Shown: in pieces, positions 1 through 9,657 of the stretch
Layout of the letters: each line of letters begins with the position of its first letter
Position numbering within the stretch: the stretch's first letter is position 1
Assembly: GCA_001914235.1 (NCBI GenBank)
Contig: MQUF01000008.1
Coordinates: 141,223-205,222, forward strand
DNA length: 64,000 bases
From: Desulfobulbaceae bacterium DB1
GTDB lineage: Bacteria; Desulfobacterota; Desulfobulbia; Desulfobulbales; SURF-16
Direction of reading: 5' to 3'
Notes under the pieces: generated by a model
The model's database searches: none
Told to the model about the DNA's origin: nothing
What the model saw: the letters and a program-made list of their open reading frames with translations, nothing else
Program-made: the position numbers and the translations under genes

Positions 1-52
1 CAATGTCCGGCTCGTCGTCGACTACCATGATTTTATAGCTTTCGTCCTGCAT
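1..52 (-). CDS. Response regulator, N-terminal fragment cut by window edge
   Basis: Reading leftwards from an ATG at 52, the minus strand encodes 17 residues, MQDESYKIMVVDDEPDI, before the window ends. The hydrophobic strand followed by an acidic pair (VVDDEPD) is the beta-1/acidic-pocket start of a CheY-like receiver domain. Nothing of the output domain is visible, so the type of regulator is unknown. The gene is divergent from the histidine kinase at 318, and the AT-rich gap between them probably holds both promoters. The ribosome binding site upstream of this ATG is weak. Confidence 0.6.
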   Translation of the reverse strand, partial: MQDESYKIMVVDDEPDI

Positions 53-317
53 GATCAGCGCTTTTTGTCAGTAATGAAATATGTTATTTTTCATGACGGT
101 TTTCCGGATTTTTAACTCCTGCTTTTGAAAAATTTATTTATTGTAATGTATTTATTCCATATAATCAATACGATGTGCAACGATATGCCGGCCACGGAAA
201 TAACTTTGGGTTTTTCTGTTGAAGAAATCATTTAAAATTAATAAGATAGCTTTGTTTTAGTTTACAGTTAAATTTTGAAATATTTGCGTTATCAACCAGT
301 TGCCAAAAGGAACCTGT

Positions 318-1547
318 GTGACCCGCGACTCTTCTCAAGAAAAAATACTCATCGTCGATGATTTGCCTGCCAGCATAAAAGTCCTGGTCAACAAGCTGGA
401 AGAGGATTATCACGTCATAACAGCCAACAGCGGTCCTCGCGCCCTTGAGCTTATCCAGTCGGACATGCCGGATCTGATCCTGCTTGATATCATGATGCCG
501 ATGATGGACGGTTATGAATTATGCCGGTTGCTGAAAAATCATGAAAAATTCAAACATATTCCCATTATTTTCATCACCGCGAAAACAGAAGAGGAAAATC
601 AGGAAAAGGGTCTTGCCATGGGAGCGGTGGATTTTCTCACCAAACCCGTCAACTCGGCCATTGTCAAAGCCCGGGTTCGCACTCACCTGGACTTGAAAAA
701 ACATCGTGAAAGACTGGAAAAAATGGTGGAGGAGCGGGACAACGAACTCGAGAAGGCCCTGAAACTTCTTCAGGCCAAAAAAGAAAGTGAATACCGCAGG
801 GCTGCCGAGGTGCACAGCGGCAGACTTGCCGCACTTGGCGAGATGGCCACTTCAATGGCCCATGAAATAAACCAGCCGTTGAACGTCATTTCCATCACCG
901 TCCAGGGCTGGCAACTTCTGGAACGGCGGAATATGCTGACAAAGGAGAAAATGCTGGGTGACGTCCAGGTGCTGCTCGATAATGTCAACCGCATTACCCG
1001 CCTCATTGACCATGTGCGGACCCTTGGTCATCCATCCCAGGATATCTGCTCCTTTTATTTCGACGAAGTCCTGGCGGATGCCCTCTCTCTTTGCCGCATG
1101 CAGTTTCACAATCAGGGGATTACCGTTAAGGTCGAAACGGATGAAACCGTCCCGCCGGTCCGGGCAATCCAATCCGAGTTTGAACAGGTTTTACTGAACC
1201 TTCTGTCTAACTCCCGTTATGCCCTGGTGGAAAAAAAGACGGCTGATGAAAATTTTGAGCCGCGTGTCACTATCCGCGTCTATGCGCAAGGCAACATGGG
1301 CTGCGTTGCCATCGAAGACAACGGCGGCGGCATTGACCCGCGCGCCGAGGAGAATGTCTTTGATCCCTTTTTCACGACAAAACCGGCAGGGCAGGGGACC
1401 GGACTCGGCCTTAGTATTTCGCAGCAACTGATGCGTAAATTCAACGGCGATCTGCGCTTGAGGAATAAACCGGGTTTCGGAACCTGTTTTGAAATCTGCC
1501 TGCCCCTTGGTGAAAAAAGTAAGGACACCGCCTCACAACGCGCGTAA
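318..1547 (+). CDS. Hybrid receiver-histidine kinase (REC-HisKA-HATPase)
   Basis: This is a soluble sensor kinase with an N-terminal receiver instead of a sensory membrane domain. Counting from the GTG at 318 (409 aa), the receiver covers about residues 8-125, with the acidic pair D14/D15, phosphoacceptor D57, T87 and K109. A short coiled coil (about 126-165) leads into the HisKA H-box with H182 (LGEMATSMAHEINQPL). The HATPase domain shows the N-box (LLNLLSNSRYAL), G1 (DNGGGID) and G2 (GTGLGLSIS). I chose GTG 318 because AAAAGGA lies 6 bases upstream; an in-frame TTG at 300 has no such site. The protein probably takes phosphate from another kinase and passes it on, perhaps to the divergent regulator at the left edge. 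Its 3' end overlaps the convergent radical SAM gene by 15 bases. Confidence 0.85.
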   Translation: MTRDSSQEKILIVDDLPASIKVLVNKLEEDYHVITANSGPRALELIQSDMPDLILLDIMMPMMDGYELCRLLKNHEKFKHIPIIFITAKTEEENQEKGLAMGAVDFLTKPVNSAIVKARVRTHLDLKKHRERLEKMVEERDNELEKALKLLQAKKESEYRRAAEVHSGRLAALGEMATSMAHEINQPLNVISITVQGWQLLERRNMLTKEKMLGDVQVLLDNVNRITRLIDHVRTLGHPSQDICSFYFDEVLADALSLCRMQFHNQGITVKVETDETVPPVRAIQSEFEQVLLNLLSNSRYALVEKKTADENFEPRVTIRVYAQGNMGCVAIEDNGGGIDPRAEENVFDPFFTTKPAGQGTGLGLSISQQLMRKFNGDLRLRNKPGFGTCFEICLPLGEKSKDTASQRA

Positions 1548-2420
1548 AAATTCCGGCTTCAGCATCCTCGTCCCGGCCAGGGCCTGGTCGATGACGGCAA
1601 GAACGCGGTCTCTGTCTTTGGTGAGACGACAGTTGAGCGGCAGATAATTGGAGGCATGATTGGAATGGAACTGGACGCGTGGAGAGCTGATATGTTCCAC
1701 CATGGTTCGCAGTTCCAGTAATATTTCTTTCCGGCCTGGAAGGGTAAATTTGTTCGTTTTTTCATCGAGATAAAGCAAAGTGTTCGGAAGAAGCATGAGG
1801 GTTAAGGCGGCGATCTGATTGGCACCCATGGCCGAAACAACCCTGCCCGTGGCAACGGCATGTTCCTGGGAATATGCCGTGCCGCCGATGCCGAGCAGCA
1901 CGGTCACTGAAAGAAAAAGGCCGGCGTCTTTTACCCTTTTGCCGGCCGTGATCACCCCGGCACTGTCCGCCCCCTTCCTGATGTCCCGCAGGATCCTGTC
2001 CGAACCGCTTTCCACCCCCATGTAGACCCGATCAAGCCCAAGCCGCTTCAGCTCTTTCAGCTCATCGTCCGATTTGAGCATAATGGACTTGGTATTGGCA
2101 TACAAGCTGATACGGTTTACCCAGGGGAGTTTCTCCCGTATTCTGCCAAGCAGGGGAACAAGCCGTTTTTGGGGGATGATCAGGGCATCGCCGTCAGCCA
2201 GGAATACCCTTTTCTGCCTTTTGCAGTAGGTGGCGGCGAAATCGATGTCCTGATCAACCTCCTCATCCTCCTTGATGCGGAAACGCACATCCTTGTATGC
2301 CCCGCAGAAAGTGCATTTATTGTGGGAGCAGCCAACCGTTACCTGGAGGATGATGGAATCGGCCTCGCTGGGAGGCCGTATCACGTTTCCTTCGTAGTGC
2401 AAATCAGGCCGTCTTTTCAA
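1533..2420 (-). CDS. Radical SAM protein of unknown substrate
   Basis: A 295-residue radical SAM enzyme. The cluster-binding cysteines sit at C31, C36 and C39 (GCSHNKCTFCG), which is CX4CX2C rather than the usual CX3CX2C; this spacing recurs in an uncharacterised HemN/Elp3-like branch. A glycine-rich GIGG motif near residue 188 fits the SAM-binding barrel. The start is a TTG inside the end of serC, with AAGGA just upstream, so translation is probably coupled to serC. The substrate cannot be read from the sequence. Confidence 0.75.
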   Translation of the reverse strand: MKRRPDLHYEGNVIRPPSEADSIILQVTVGCSHNKCTFCGAYKDVRFRIKEDEEVDQDIDFAATYCKRQKRVFLADGDALIIPQKRLVPLLGRIREKLPWVNRISLYANTKSIMLKSDDELKELKRLGLDRVYMGVESGSDRILRDIRKGADSAGVITAGKRVKDAGLFLSVTVLLGIGGTAYSQEHAVATGRVVSAMGANQIAALTLMLLPNTLLYLDEKTNKFTLPGRKEILLELRTMVEHISSPRVQFHSNHASNYLPLNCRLTKDRDRVLAVIDQALAGTRMLKPEFLRAL

Positions 2421-3483
2421 ATTCCTTCATGAAGGCCACCAGATCTTCAACACCCTGTTTGGGGAAAGCGTTGTATATGGAAGCGCGGATGCCGCCGATG
2501 GAACGGTGTCCCTTCAGGCCGTCAAGGCCCCGTTTGGCACCTTCCTGGATAAATTTGGCCTCAAGTTCCGGGGTCGGGAGATTGAAGGTGACGTTCATCA
2601 GGGAGCGGGAATCCTTGCGGGCGTGACCGCGATAAAAATCCGTGCCGTCAATGGCGTCATAAAGGATAGCCGCTTTTTCCCGGTTGATCTTTTCAATGGC
2701 CTGGATGCCGCCGATTTTCTTCAGCCATTTGCAGACCAGCCCGATGATGTATATGGCGAAACAGGGCGGGGTATTGAACATGGACCCGTTGTCGGCGTGC
2801 GTTTTGTAACGAAACATGGTCGGCACGCTTTCCTGGACACGTCCCAGCAGATCTTCCCGGACGATGACCAGCGTCGCGCCGGCCGGGCCGATATTTTTCT
2901 GGGCGCCGGCAAAAACAAGTCCGAAAGGGGTCATGTCAAAGGGGCGTGACATGATATCCGAGCTCATGTCGCAAACCAGCATTTTGTCTGATTTCGGCAT
3001 TGACTGGAACTGGGTGCCGTAAATGGTGTTGTTGGAAACGAAATAAAGATATTCGGCATCAGGAGCGACCGTATAATCGCCATCAGACGGAACGTGATCG
3101 TATTTTGCATCCTCGCTGGAATAGGCGACATGGGCGGAGGCCACAATATTGGCTTCCTTGATCGCTTTTTTGGCCCAAACGCCCGTATTGAGGTAGGAAC
3201 CTTTTTTCCCCGGTCCCAGCAGGTTCATCGGCACCATGGCAAACTGGGTGGAGGCGCCGCCCTGCAGAAAAAGAATCTTGTAGTTCCCGGGAATATCAAG
3301 CAGCTCCCGAACCAGGGACTCCGCCTCATCGGTCACGGCCATGAACTCCTTGCCGCGATGACTCAGTTCGATAAGGCCTATTCCCTTGTTGTTGTAATTG
3401 ACGATATCAAGAGAGGCCTGCTGCAGGACCTCGTAGGGCAGCGTTGCAGGCCCTGGACTGAAATTATAGATTCTTTCCGGCAT
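2404..3483 (-). CDS. serC: Phosphoserine aminotransferase
   Basis: SerC transfers the amino group of glutamate to 3-phosphohydroxypyruvate in serine synthesis and is a PLP-dependent fold type I enzyme. The protein opens with the family signature YNFSPGPATLP and carries the PLP lysine context AGAQKNIGPAG. The C-terminal part has GLKGHRSIGGIRASIYNA, which binds the substrate phosphate. At 359 residues it is full length. The ATG at 3483 has AGGAG 8 bases upstream. It is the first gene of a two-gene unit with the radical SAM gene, which it overlaps by 17 bases. No serA or serB is in the window. Confidence 0.95.
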   Translation of the reverse strand: MPERIYNFSPGPATLPYEVLQQASLDIVNYNNKGIGLIELSHRGKEFMAVTDEAESLVRELLDIPGNYKILFLQGGASTQFAMVPMNLLGPGKKGSYLNTGVWAKKAIKEANIVASAHVAYSSEDAKYDHVPSDGDYTVAPDAEYLYFVSNNTIYGTQFQSMPKSDKMLVCDMSSDIMSRPFDMTPFGLVFAGAQKNIGPAGATLVIVREDLLGRVQESVPTMFRYKTHADNGSMFNTPPCFAIYIIGLVCKWLKKIGGIQAIEKINREKAAILYDAIDGTDFYRGHARKDSRSLMNVTFNLPTPELEAKFIQEGAKRGLDGLKGHRSIGGIRASIYNAFPKQGVEDLVAFMKEFEKTA

Positions 3484-3615
3484 GACATGATCTCCTGAAC
3501 CGGCGGCACCGGTCTGATGAAATTAACAAAACTGCTTTGGTGGCTGAAAAAATCGTAATAATAGTGTAAATAAAAAACTCTGTCATCTACTTATCTTAAA
3601 TTATTGAAGACGAAC

Positions 3616-4581
3616 GTGACGAAAAGCCACGCAAAACAGAAAATTATCATCCTGGTGGGTCCGACCGCCATCGGCAAGACGGAACTTTCCCTCTCCATTG
3701 CCGAGGATTTCGGCTGCGAAATAGTCTCCATGGACTCCATGCAGATTTACAGACATATGGATATCGGCACGGCAAAGCCCTCTGCCGAAGAACGGAAGCG
3801 TGTCCGGCATCATCTTCTTGATTTTGTCGAACCGGATGAGCCGTACAATGTTGCCCGCTACGTGGAAGACGCGCAAAATACAATCACCCGGGTGAGGGCG
3901 GCAAGCCATCTTCCCATGCTTGTCGGCGGTACCGGGCTGTACATGAAAGGATTGCTCGAAGGACTTTTTGATATGCCGGCCGTTTCCGATGAGATCCGTC
4001 GGCAGGTGAAGAGTGATCTCAGGAACAAGGGTCAGGAGAAACTTCACCACGATCTGCAACAAATAGATCCTGAAAGTGCCGAGCGAATTCATCCCCACGA
4101 CGTGCAGCGCCTGACCCGGGCCATGGAGATCTGGCTGGCCACGGGGGTTTCCTGGACACGACATCTGGCCAGGCAGCATGAAGAGCGAAAGCAACGGCAG
4201 GAAAATTTTGATGCGATCAAGATAGGTCTCCACATGGACAGAGACGCCCTGTACGCAAGAATCAACAGCAGGGTAGGGATGATGGTCGGCCAGGGGCTGT
4301 TGCGGGAAGTCGAGAAGCTGCTGGCCATGGGGTTTGGCCCCACGCTCAATTCCATGCAATCCATCGGTTACAAACATATGCTTCATTTTATTGACGGCCG
4401 GTGGTCGTGGGAGGAGGCGCTTGCATATCTGGCCAGGGACACGCGCCGATACGCCAAAAGGCAGTTGACCTGGTTCGGGCGTGACAATACCATCAAATGG
4501 TTCCACCCGGATGATGTGGAAGAGGTCTCTTCGTATCTCAAGGAAAGACTTTCCCCCTCGAACCGATTTGGGGAAAAATAA
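3616..4581 (+). CDS. miaA: tRNA dimethylallyltransferase
   Basis: MiaA adds the dimethylallyl group to N6 of A37 in tRNAs reading UNN codons. The P-loop GPTAIGKT lies near the N-terminus, followed by the substrate-binding DSMQIYRHMDIGTAKPS and GGTGLYMKGLLEGL. The conserved SIGYKHM and the C-terminal RRYAKRQLTWFGRD, which contacts tRNA, are both present. The start is uncertain: GTG 3616 has GAAGA upstream, while an in-frame TTG at 3604 would add four residues. MiaB, which methylthiolates the MiaA product, is encoded at 9650 on the same strand. Confidence 0.95.
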   Translation: MTKSHAKQKIIILVGPTAIGKTELSLSIAEDFGCEIVSMDSMQIYRHMDIGTAKPSAEERKRVRHHLLDFVEPDEPYNVARYVEDAQNTITRVRAASHLPMLVGGTGLYMKGLLEGLFDMPAVSDEIRRQVKSDLRNKGQEKLHHDLQQIDPESAERIHPHDVQRLTRAMEIWLATGVSWTRHLARQHEERKQRQENFDAIKIGLHMDRDALYARINSRVGMMVGQGLLREVEKLLAMGFGPTLNSMQSIGYKHMLHFIDGRWSWEEALAYLARDTRRYAKRQLTWFGRDNTIKWFHPDDVEEVSSYLKERLSPSNRFGEK

Positions 4582-4628
4582 ATTTTATTCAAATTTTTCA
4601 ACACATTATGAGTTTATAAATTTTACCC

Positions 4629-6431
4629 ATGACGATAATCCGCAAAGCATTGCAACAACGGCAGGAAAATACTGCTGTTTTCAGAGCTGCAAAAAAATAC
4701 GGTTTTACCGATCTGCAGTGCCGCGTCATTGCCGGGAGAGCGCGGCGGGATGAAGAGGAACTGGAGCATATTCTTTTTCCCGCCTTAAAAAACCTTCATC
4801 ATCCCGATAAACTGAAAGACAGCGAGAGGGCGGCCGAACTGATAACGGCGGCCATTTGCGAAAAAAGGCGGATCGGCATCCTGACCGATTACGATGTGGA
4901 TGGTATCTGTTCGCATGTTGTGGTGTATGAAGCCCTCAAGCATTTCGGGGTTGCCCCGGATATGGTGTCATCTTTTATCGGGCACAGAATGAATGACGGG
5001 TACGGAATCAGCGAAAATCTGGTCGACCGGATACTTGCATCGGCGGAAAAGCCGCGCCTGATCATTACCGCTGATTGCGGATCCTCGGACGAGGCGCAGA
5101 TCAGCAGGCTGAAAGATTCGGCAATAGAGGTGATTGTCACGGATCATCATGTGATTCCCCATGAAGGAATTCCGCAATCAGCCGCGGCAACGGTAAATCC
5201 GAATCGGCATGATTGCAGCTATCCGGACAAATTCATTTCGGGTTGCATGGTCAGTTGGCTGCTTATGTGTTCAGTGAGAAACAATCTCATAAATAAGAAA
5301 TATCTGCCTGAAAGCACGAATAAACTATCGCTTCTTCTTGACTTTGTTGCCCTGAGCACGGTGGCTGATGCCGTGTCTTTTTTCAGCGCAACCAATCGAG
5401 CCGTAGTCAACAGCGGACTCGCCATCATCAATCAGCGCTCAAAACCATCCTGGTGCGCCCTGGCATCTTTTATCAACAGACCGCATTCCGTCCCGTTTAC
5501 CCCGGAAGATCTCGCCTTTCAGGTGGCGCCAAGGGTCAATGCGCGCAGCAGAATGGCCGATCCCTACGCCGCGCTGCATTTTTTTCTGGCCGAAACAACG
5601 GAAAATGCGGCAACTCAGCTGCAAAAGCTTGAAAAAAACAATGAAGAAAGAAAAAGAACGGAAAAAGAGATGGTGCAAAAAGCCAAAACAACGGCCCGCA
5701 AGCTGATAGGTGATGGGCGTCGCACCCTTGTCGTGTGGGATGAGGCCTTCCATCCGGGCGTGCAGGGAATTGTCGCCTCACGGCTTGTTGACGCCTACGG
5801 CAGGCCTTCCGTGGTGCTGAGCCCGACAAATGGAGACAATATCCTGTCAGGCTCGGTGCGTTCCATCCCTGAAATTCATATACGCGATGTCTTGCAGAAA
5901 ATTCACGACCGGTATCCGCGGATCTTTCTTTCGTTCGGCGGACACAGTGGGGCGGCGGGACTGAAAATAAAAAAAGAGGATTTTGCAAAATTCAGTCTTG
6001 CGTTTGAAGAAAGCGTCAGGTCGGAAATAAACAATCGGCAGCTTGACCCGATTATTGTGACGGACGGCAAGCTGGCTGTCGACCTCATGAACTTCAATAC
6101 GATTTCCCAACTTCAAGCCCTTGGACCCTATGGCAGAGAGTTTGACGAACCGGTCTTTGAGGGCATTTTCACGGTTAAAAAATATCGATTGGTCGGAGCC
6201 GAACCTGTTCACCTGACATTAAATCTGGAGGCGGAGGACAAGCGGCAATTGAATGGCATATGGTTTCGCGCCCTGGAGAAACCAGGTGATGATATTCAAA
6301 TAAATAACGAAAATACAATACGATGCGCCTACAAGCTCAAGTTGAATAATTTCCGCGGACATAAAGACATTCAATTGCTGATTGAATACGCTGAGGTTGT
6401 TGACGAGGTGCGGGAAAAGAATGAAGCCTAA
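4629..6431 (+). CDS. recJ: Single-stranded-DNA-specific exonuclease
   Basis: RecJ degrades single-stranded DNA 5' to 3' in recombination and mismatch repair. DHH-family motifs are in order: LTDYDVDGI (motif I), ITADCGSSD (motif II), VTDHHVIP (the DHH motif) and a polar domain after it. The DHHA1 domain shows HPGVQGIVASRLVDAYGRP and SFGGHSGAAGL. The C-terminal OB-like part is less conserved. At 600 residues it is of normal length. There is no clear Shine-Dalgarno site before the ATG. A rho-independent terminator follows at 6487. Confidence 0.9.
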   Translation: MTIIRKALQQRQENTAVFRAAKKYGFTDLQCRVIAGRARRDEEELEHILFPALKNLHHPDKLKDSERAAELITAAICEKRRIGILTDYDVDGICSHVVVYEALKHFGVAPDMVSSFIGHRMNDGYGISENLVDRILASAEKPRLIITADCGSSDEAQISRLKDSAIEVIVTDHHVIPHEGIPQSAAATVNPNRHDCSYPDKFISGCMVSWLLMCSVRNNLINKKYLPESTNKLSLLLDFVALSTVADAVSFFSATNRAVVNSGLAIINQRSKPSWCALASFINRPHSVPFTPEDLAFQVAPRVNARSRMADPYAALHFFLAETTENAATQLQKLEKNNEERKRTEKEMVQKAKTTARKLIGDGRRTLVVWDEAFHPGVQGIVASRLVDAYGRPSVVLSPTNGDNILSGSVRSIPEIHIRDVLQKIHDRYPRIFLSFGGHSGAAGLKIKKEDFAKFSLAFEESVRSEINNRQLDPIIVTDGKLAVDLMNFNTISQLQALGPYGREFDEPVFEGIFTVKKYRLVGAEPVHLTLNLEAEDKRQLNGIWFRALEKPGDDIQINNENTIRCAYKLKLNNFRGHKDIQLLIEYAEVVDEVREKNEA

Positions 6432-6486
6432 AAGGGCACAAAACAACACAAAGAGATAATCTGATTTCCAGAGAACGCATCAAGCG

Positions 6487-6518
6487 AGGTGAGATCCTGC
6501 CATCACCTTGTTTTTTTT
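6487..6518 (+). terminator. Rho-independent terminator after recJ
   Basis: Stem AGGTGA (6487-6492) pairs with TCACCT (6503-6508) around a 10-base loop and is followed by eight T (6511-6518). It separates recJ from purB. Confidence 0.7.
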
Positions 6519-6665
6519 GAATAAAATTAAATTTAACATAATATACATTATGCGACATTGTAAATATGGTGTTTTCTTTTCGCGCACTCGGTGCTAAATG
6601 TATTTTTTTTCTTACGCGCAACTGTGAACCACATCTTGTTCTCGCAAAGCTTGGAGTGATTTTTT

Positions 6666-8111
6666 ATGAATCGGGAAATATATCAGGAACCACTGGTCAG
6701 CCGTTACACCAGTGTGGAGATGCAGAAAATTTTTTCAGAACAATCAAAGTTTGAAACCTGGCGGCGCTGCTGGATCGCCCTGGCTGAAGCCCAGCACGAA
6801 CTCGGCCTCACCGACTTGGTTACCCGGCCGATGATTGACGAGCTGAAAAAATACGAGCACAACATCAATTTTGATGTTGCCGCCCAAAAAGAAAAGGAAA
6901 TCCGCCATGATGTCATGGCTCATGTGTATGCCTACGGGTGTCAGTGTCCTCTTGCCGAACCGATTATTCACCTCGGCGCCACCTCGCAGTTTGTCGGCTG
7001 CAACACCGACCTCATCCTGCAGCGCAAGGCCCTGGTGTTGGTAAAAAAAGCCCTGATCAATGTTATTGCCAATCTTGCCGCTTTTTGCCGAAAATTCAAA
7101 TCACAAGCCACGCTCGGTTACACCCATTACCAGCCCGCGCAGCCGACTACCGTCGGCAAGCGGCATACCCTGTACATTCAAGATCTGCTGATGGATCTCG
7201 ATTATGTTGAAAATCTCGAAAAGCAGTTCAAGGCGCGCGGCGCCAAAGGAACTGTCGGTACCCAGGCGACCTTTATCGAGCTATTCAAGGGGGATCATGA
7301 AAAAGTTCGTAAGATGGATGAGCTTGTTGCTGCAAAACTCGGATTTGACGACGTTTTTGCAGTCACAGGTCAGACATATACCCGCAAGCTTGACATGAAA
7401 ACAGCGGAAACACTCGCCGGTATCGGCGCCTCGGCCCACAAGTTTGCCGTTGACCTTCGTCTTCTTTCGAATTTAAAAGTCCAGGAAGAGCCTTTTGCCA
7501 AGAATCAGGTTGGCAGTTCCGCCATGGCCTATAAGCGGAATCCCATGCGCAGTGAACGCATGACCGGACTTGCCCGCAAACTCATGGGGCTTCCTGCTGA
7601 TTTTGCCGGAACCTTTGCCAATCAGTGGTTTGAACGAACCCTTGATGATTCGGCCATCCGCAGAATGGATATTCCCCAGGCCTTTCTGTTGACTGATGCC
7701 ATACTGAGGCTTTATCTCAACATATCGTCTGGAATGGTTGTTTTTCCGAAACAAATTGAACGCCACATGATGCTGGAGTTGCCCTTTATGGCCACGGAAA
7801 AAATATTGATGGCCTGTGTGGAAAAAGGGAAAAGCCGCCAAGAAATGCACGAGATCATCAAGGTTCATTCGGTTGAGGCCGGGAGGGTTGTCAAAGAGGA
7901 AGGCCGGGACAATGATCTGCTCAAACGACTCGGTCACAACCAGCAAATTCCCTTTACCACTCCTGAACTTGAGGCAATGATCGGTACGGGGGCGGAGTTC
8001 GTCGGCCGCGCCCCTGAACAAACCGAAGAGTTTTTGACTGAAGTCGTTGAGCCGCGTCTTCATCAATATAAAGAATTGATCGGTTCATTGAATTCCGAGC
8101 TGAATGTATGA
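6666..8111 (+). CDS. purB: Adenylosuccinate lyase
   Basis: PurB cleaves SAICAR to AICAR and adenylosuccinate to AMP in purine synthesis. The superfamily signature GSSAMAYKRNPMRSE, the flexible catalytic loop with its serine, is clear. TRPMIDELKKYE and the TSQFVGCNTD region supply further active-site residues, and HYQPAQPTTVGKR is the catalytic histidine region. The length, 481 residues, fits the long-form enzyme. The ATG follows TGGAG. The stop overlaps the next start as ATGA, so a DUF4911 gene, a TolC-type gene and miaB are likely read with it. Confidence 0.95.
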   Translation: MNREIYQEPLVSRYTSVEMQKIFSEQSKFETWRRCWIALAEAQHELGLTDLVTRPMIDELKKYEHNINFDVAAQKEKEIRHDVMAHVYAYGCQCPLAEPIIHLGATSQFVGCNTDLILQRKALVLVKKALINVIANLAAFCRKFKSQATLGYTHYQPAQPTTVGKRHTLYIQDLLMDLDYVENLEKQFKARGAKGTVGTQATFIELFKGDHEKVRKMDELVAAKLGFDDVFAVTGQTYTRKLDMKTAETLAGIGASAHKFAVDLRLLSNLKVQEEPFAKNQVGSSAMAYKRNPMRSERMTGLARKLMGLPADFAGTFANQWFERTLDDSAIRRMDIPQAFLLTDAILRLYLNISSGMVVFPKQIERHMMLELPFMATEKILMACVEKGKSRQEMHEIIKVHSVEAGRVVKEEGRDNDLLKRLGHNQQIPFTTPELEAMIGTGAEFVGRAPEQTEEFLTEVVEPRLHQYKELIGSLNSELNV

Positions 8112-8329
8112 TATCGGCTGAAGTTGAAACAAAAAAACTGTATCTTCGCATATCCCCTCGGCAGATTCATTACCTGAAGTTTCTTTTGGAGGGATATGAC
8201 GGCATGGCGATTCTTTCCACGGTTGATGCCGGTTCCGGTCTCGTTCTCGTCCGTTATCCCGCGGAGTCGTCACGATTTCTCTTTTCTCTTCTCGATGAAC
8301 TCGCACCGACTTTGACACTTTCGCCATGA
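8108..8329 (+). CDS. DUF4911-type small protein
   Basis: A 73-residue soluble protein. The central stretch, with HYLKFLLEGYDG and a following STVD, resembles the small deltaproteobacterial family DUF4911, which has no known function. There is no signal peptide or membrane segment. Both ends overlap neighbours by four bases (ATGA): purB upstream and the TolC-type gene downstream. It is therefore translationally coupled in the purB-tolC-miaB-php series. Confidence 0.65.
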   Translation: MISAEVETKKLYLRISPRQIHYLKFLLEGYDGMAILSTVDAGSGLVLVRYPAESSRFLFSLLDELAPTLTLSP

Positions 8330-9657
8330 AACATATGCCGGGGAATTTTGCCAAACATTCATTAGTATCAATTTTTCTTTTTTTTAGTTTCGTTTCCCCT
8401 GCCCTTTCTTTTTCAGACAATGCGGCAGAGGAACTTCTGGAACTTGAGGACTGCATCACGATTGCTCTTGCCGGCAATCCGAATCTCGCCATGTCCCGCT
8501 TTGAACTCGCCCAACAAAAGGCCGCCGGTCGGAGCATTCACAAGGATCTTTTTCCGACCCTTTCCGCTCAGTATGGCTACACCCACCAACCTGACGCCTT
8601 GCTTCTGCCGACGGATCAGTTCGGCTATGGGTTCATAGCGGAACAACCCCTGTATCGCGGCAAGTCGCTGATCACGGCCGTAAAGCAGGCTGAACTTTCC
8701 GTCGAGACGGCCAAACTCGGTATGGAAGAAACGATTAACAATCTTGTGTATGAGGTCCATGTCCGTTATTTTGCCCTTTTGCGGGCCGAAAAACTCACTG
8801 ATGAAGCCGGACAGGCCCTGCTTCGACTCCAGTCCCATGTCAAGGATGCCAAGGCCTTTTATGACGCGGGCCTTATTCCGAAAAACGACATGCTGCAAAG
8901 TGAAGTTGAACGTGCCCAGGGGGAGCAGGATCTGGTTGACGCCGAGTACGCGCTGTTTATGGCCAGGTCGCAACTGAATGTTCTTCTGCGGCGTCCGGCC
9001 GGTGCGCCTCTCGGTATTGCCGACAGGACGAAAATTGTTCCTTTGCAGACCAAGTGGGAGGATATTGTCGACAGTGTCCGATCAAATCGGGCCGAAATTG
9101 CCCGGTCGGATCGCGAGGTGCAATTTGCGAAAAATGACATTATCCTGAAAAAAGCACCCTATCTTCCATCGATTTCCCTTGCCGCCTCCTATGAGCGAAT
9201 CGGCGATGAGTTCACCGGCGCTCCTTATCAAAACGGTCCCAATGAGGTGAAAACCATCAAGGCCGTGGCAAGCTGGAGACTGTGGTCCTGGATGAAGGAA
9301 AGGGATGATGTTCTGGCGGCGGAGATGCGACTGAAAAAGGTGGAAAAAAATGTGGAAAAAATCGTCGACGAGGTGACGATCGATGCCAGAAATTCCTTTC
9401 TTCACCTTGAACAGGCGGCGAAAAGAATTACAGTCGCGGAAAAAGCCATTGAACACGCTCGGGAAAATTATCGTATCAATCAGGCTCAGTATCAGGCCCA
9501 GCTCGCCACTTCCACGGATGTTCTCGACGCGCAAACCATGCTGACCCAGGCTATGACGAATTATTATGATGCCCTTTATGGTTATCAACTTGCCGTGGCG
9601 GCGGTTGAGAAGGCAAAAGGCGACTTTGGAAAACTTTATACAGCAAAAGATGAATAA
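8326..9657 (+). CDS. TolC-family outer membrane efflux protein
   Basis: A 443-residue outer membrane channel of the TolC type. A signal peptide covers about residues 1-29 (hydrophobic core IFLFFSFVSPALS), followed by two OEP repeats rich in coiled coil. The segment around ALAGNPNLAMSRFELAQQKA is the usual N-terminal OEP helix, and the second repeat ends near DVLDAQTMLTQAMTNYYDAL. No periplasmic adaptor or inner-membrane pump is next to it, so the partner must be elsewhere. The start overlaps the DUF4911 stop and its own stop overlaps the miaB start. Confidence 0.85.
   Translation: MKHMPGNFAKHSLVSIFLFFSFVSPALSFSDNAAEELLELEDCITIALAGNPNLAMSRFELAQQKAAGRSIHKDLFPTLSAQYGYTHQPDALLLPTDQFGYGFIAEQPLYRGKSLITAVKQAELSVETAKLGMEETINNLVYEVHVRYFALLRAEKLTDEAGQALLRLQSHVKDAKAFYDAGLIPKNDMLQSEVERAQGEQDLVDAEYALFMARSQLNVLLRRPAGAPLGIADRTKIVPLQTKWEDIVDSVRSNRAEIARSDREVQFAKNDIILKKAPYLPSISLAASYERIGDEFTGAPYQNGPNEVKTIKAVASWRLWSWMKERDDVLAAEMRLKKVEKNVEKIVDEVTIDARNSFLHLEQAAKRITVAEKAIEHARENYRINQAQYQAQLATSTDVLDAQTMLTQAMTNYYDALYGYQLAVAAVEKAKGDFGKLYTAKDE

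Noticed and set aside
3601..4506. 301-codon frame opposite miaA
   Set aside because: Shadow of miaA with no homology features.
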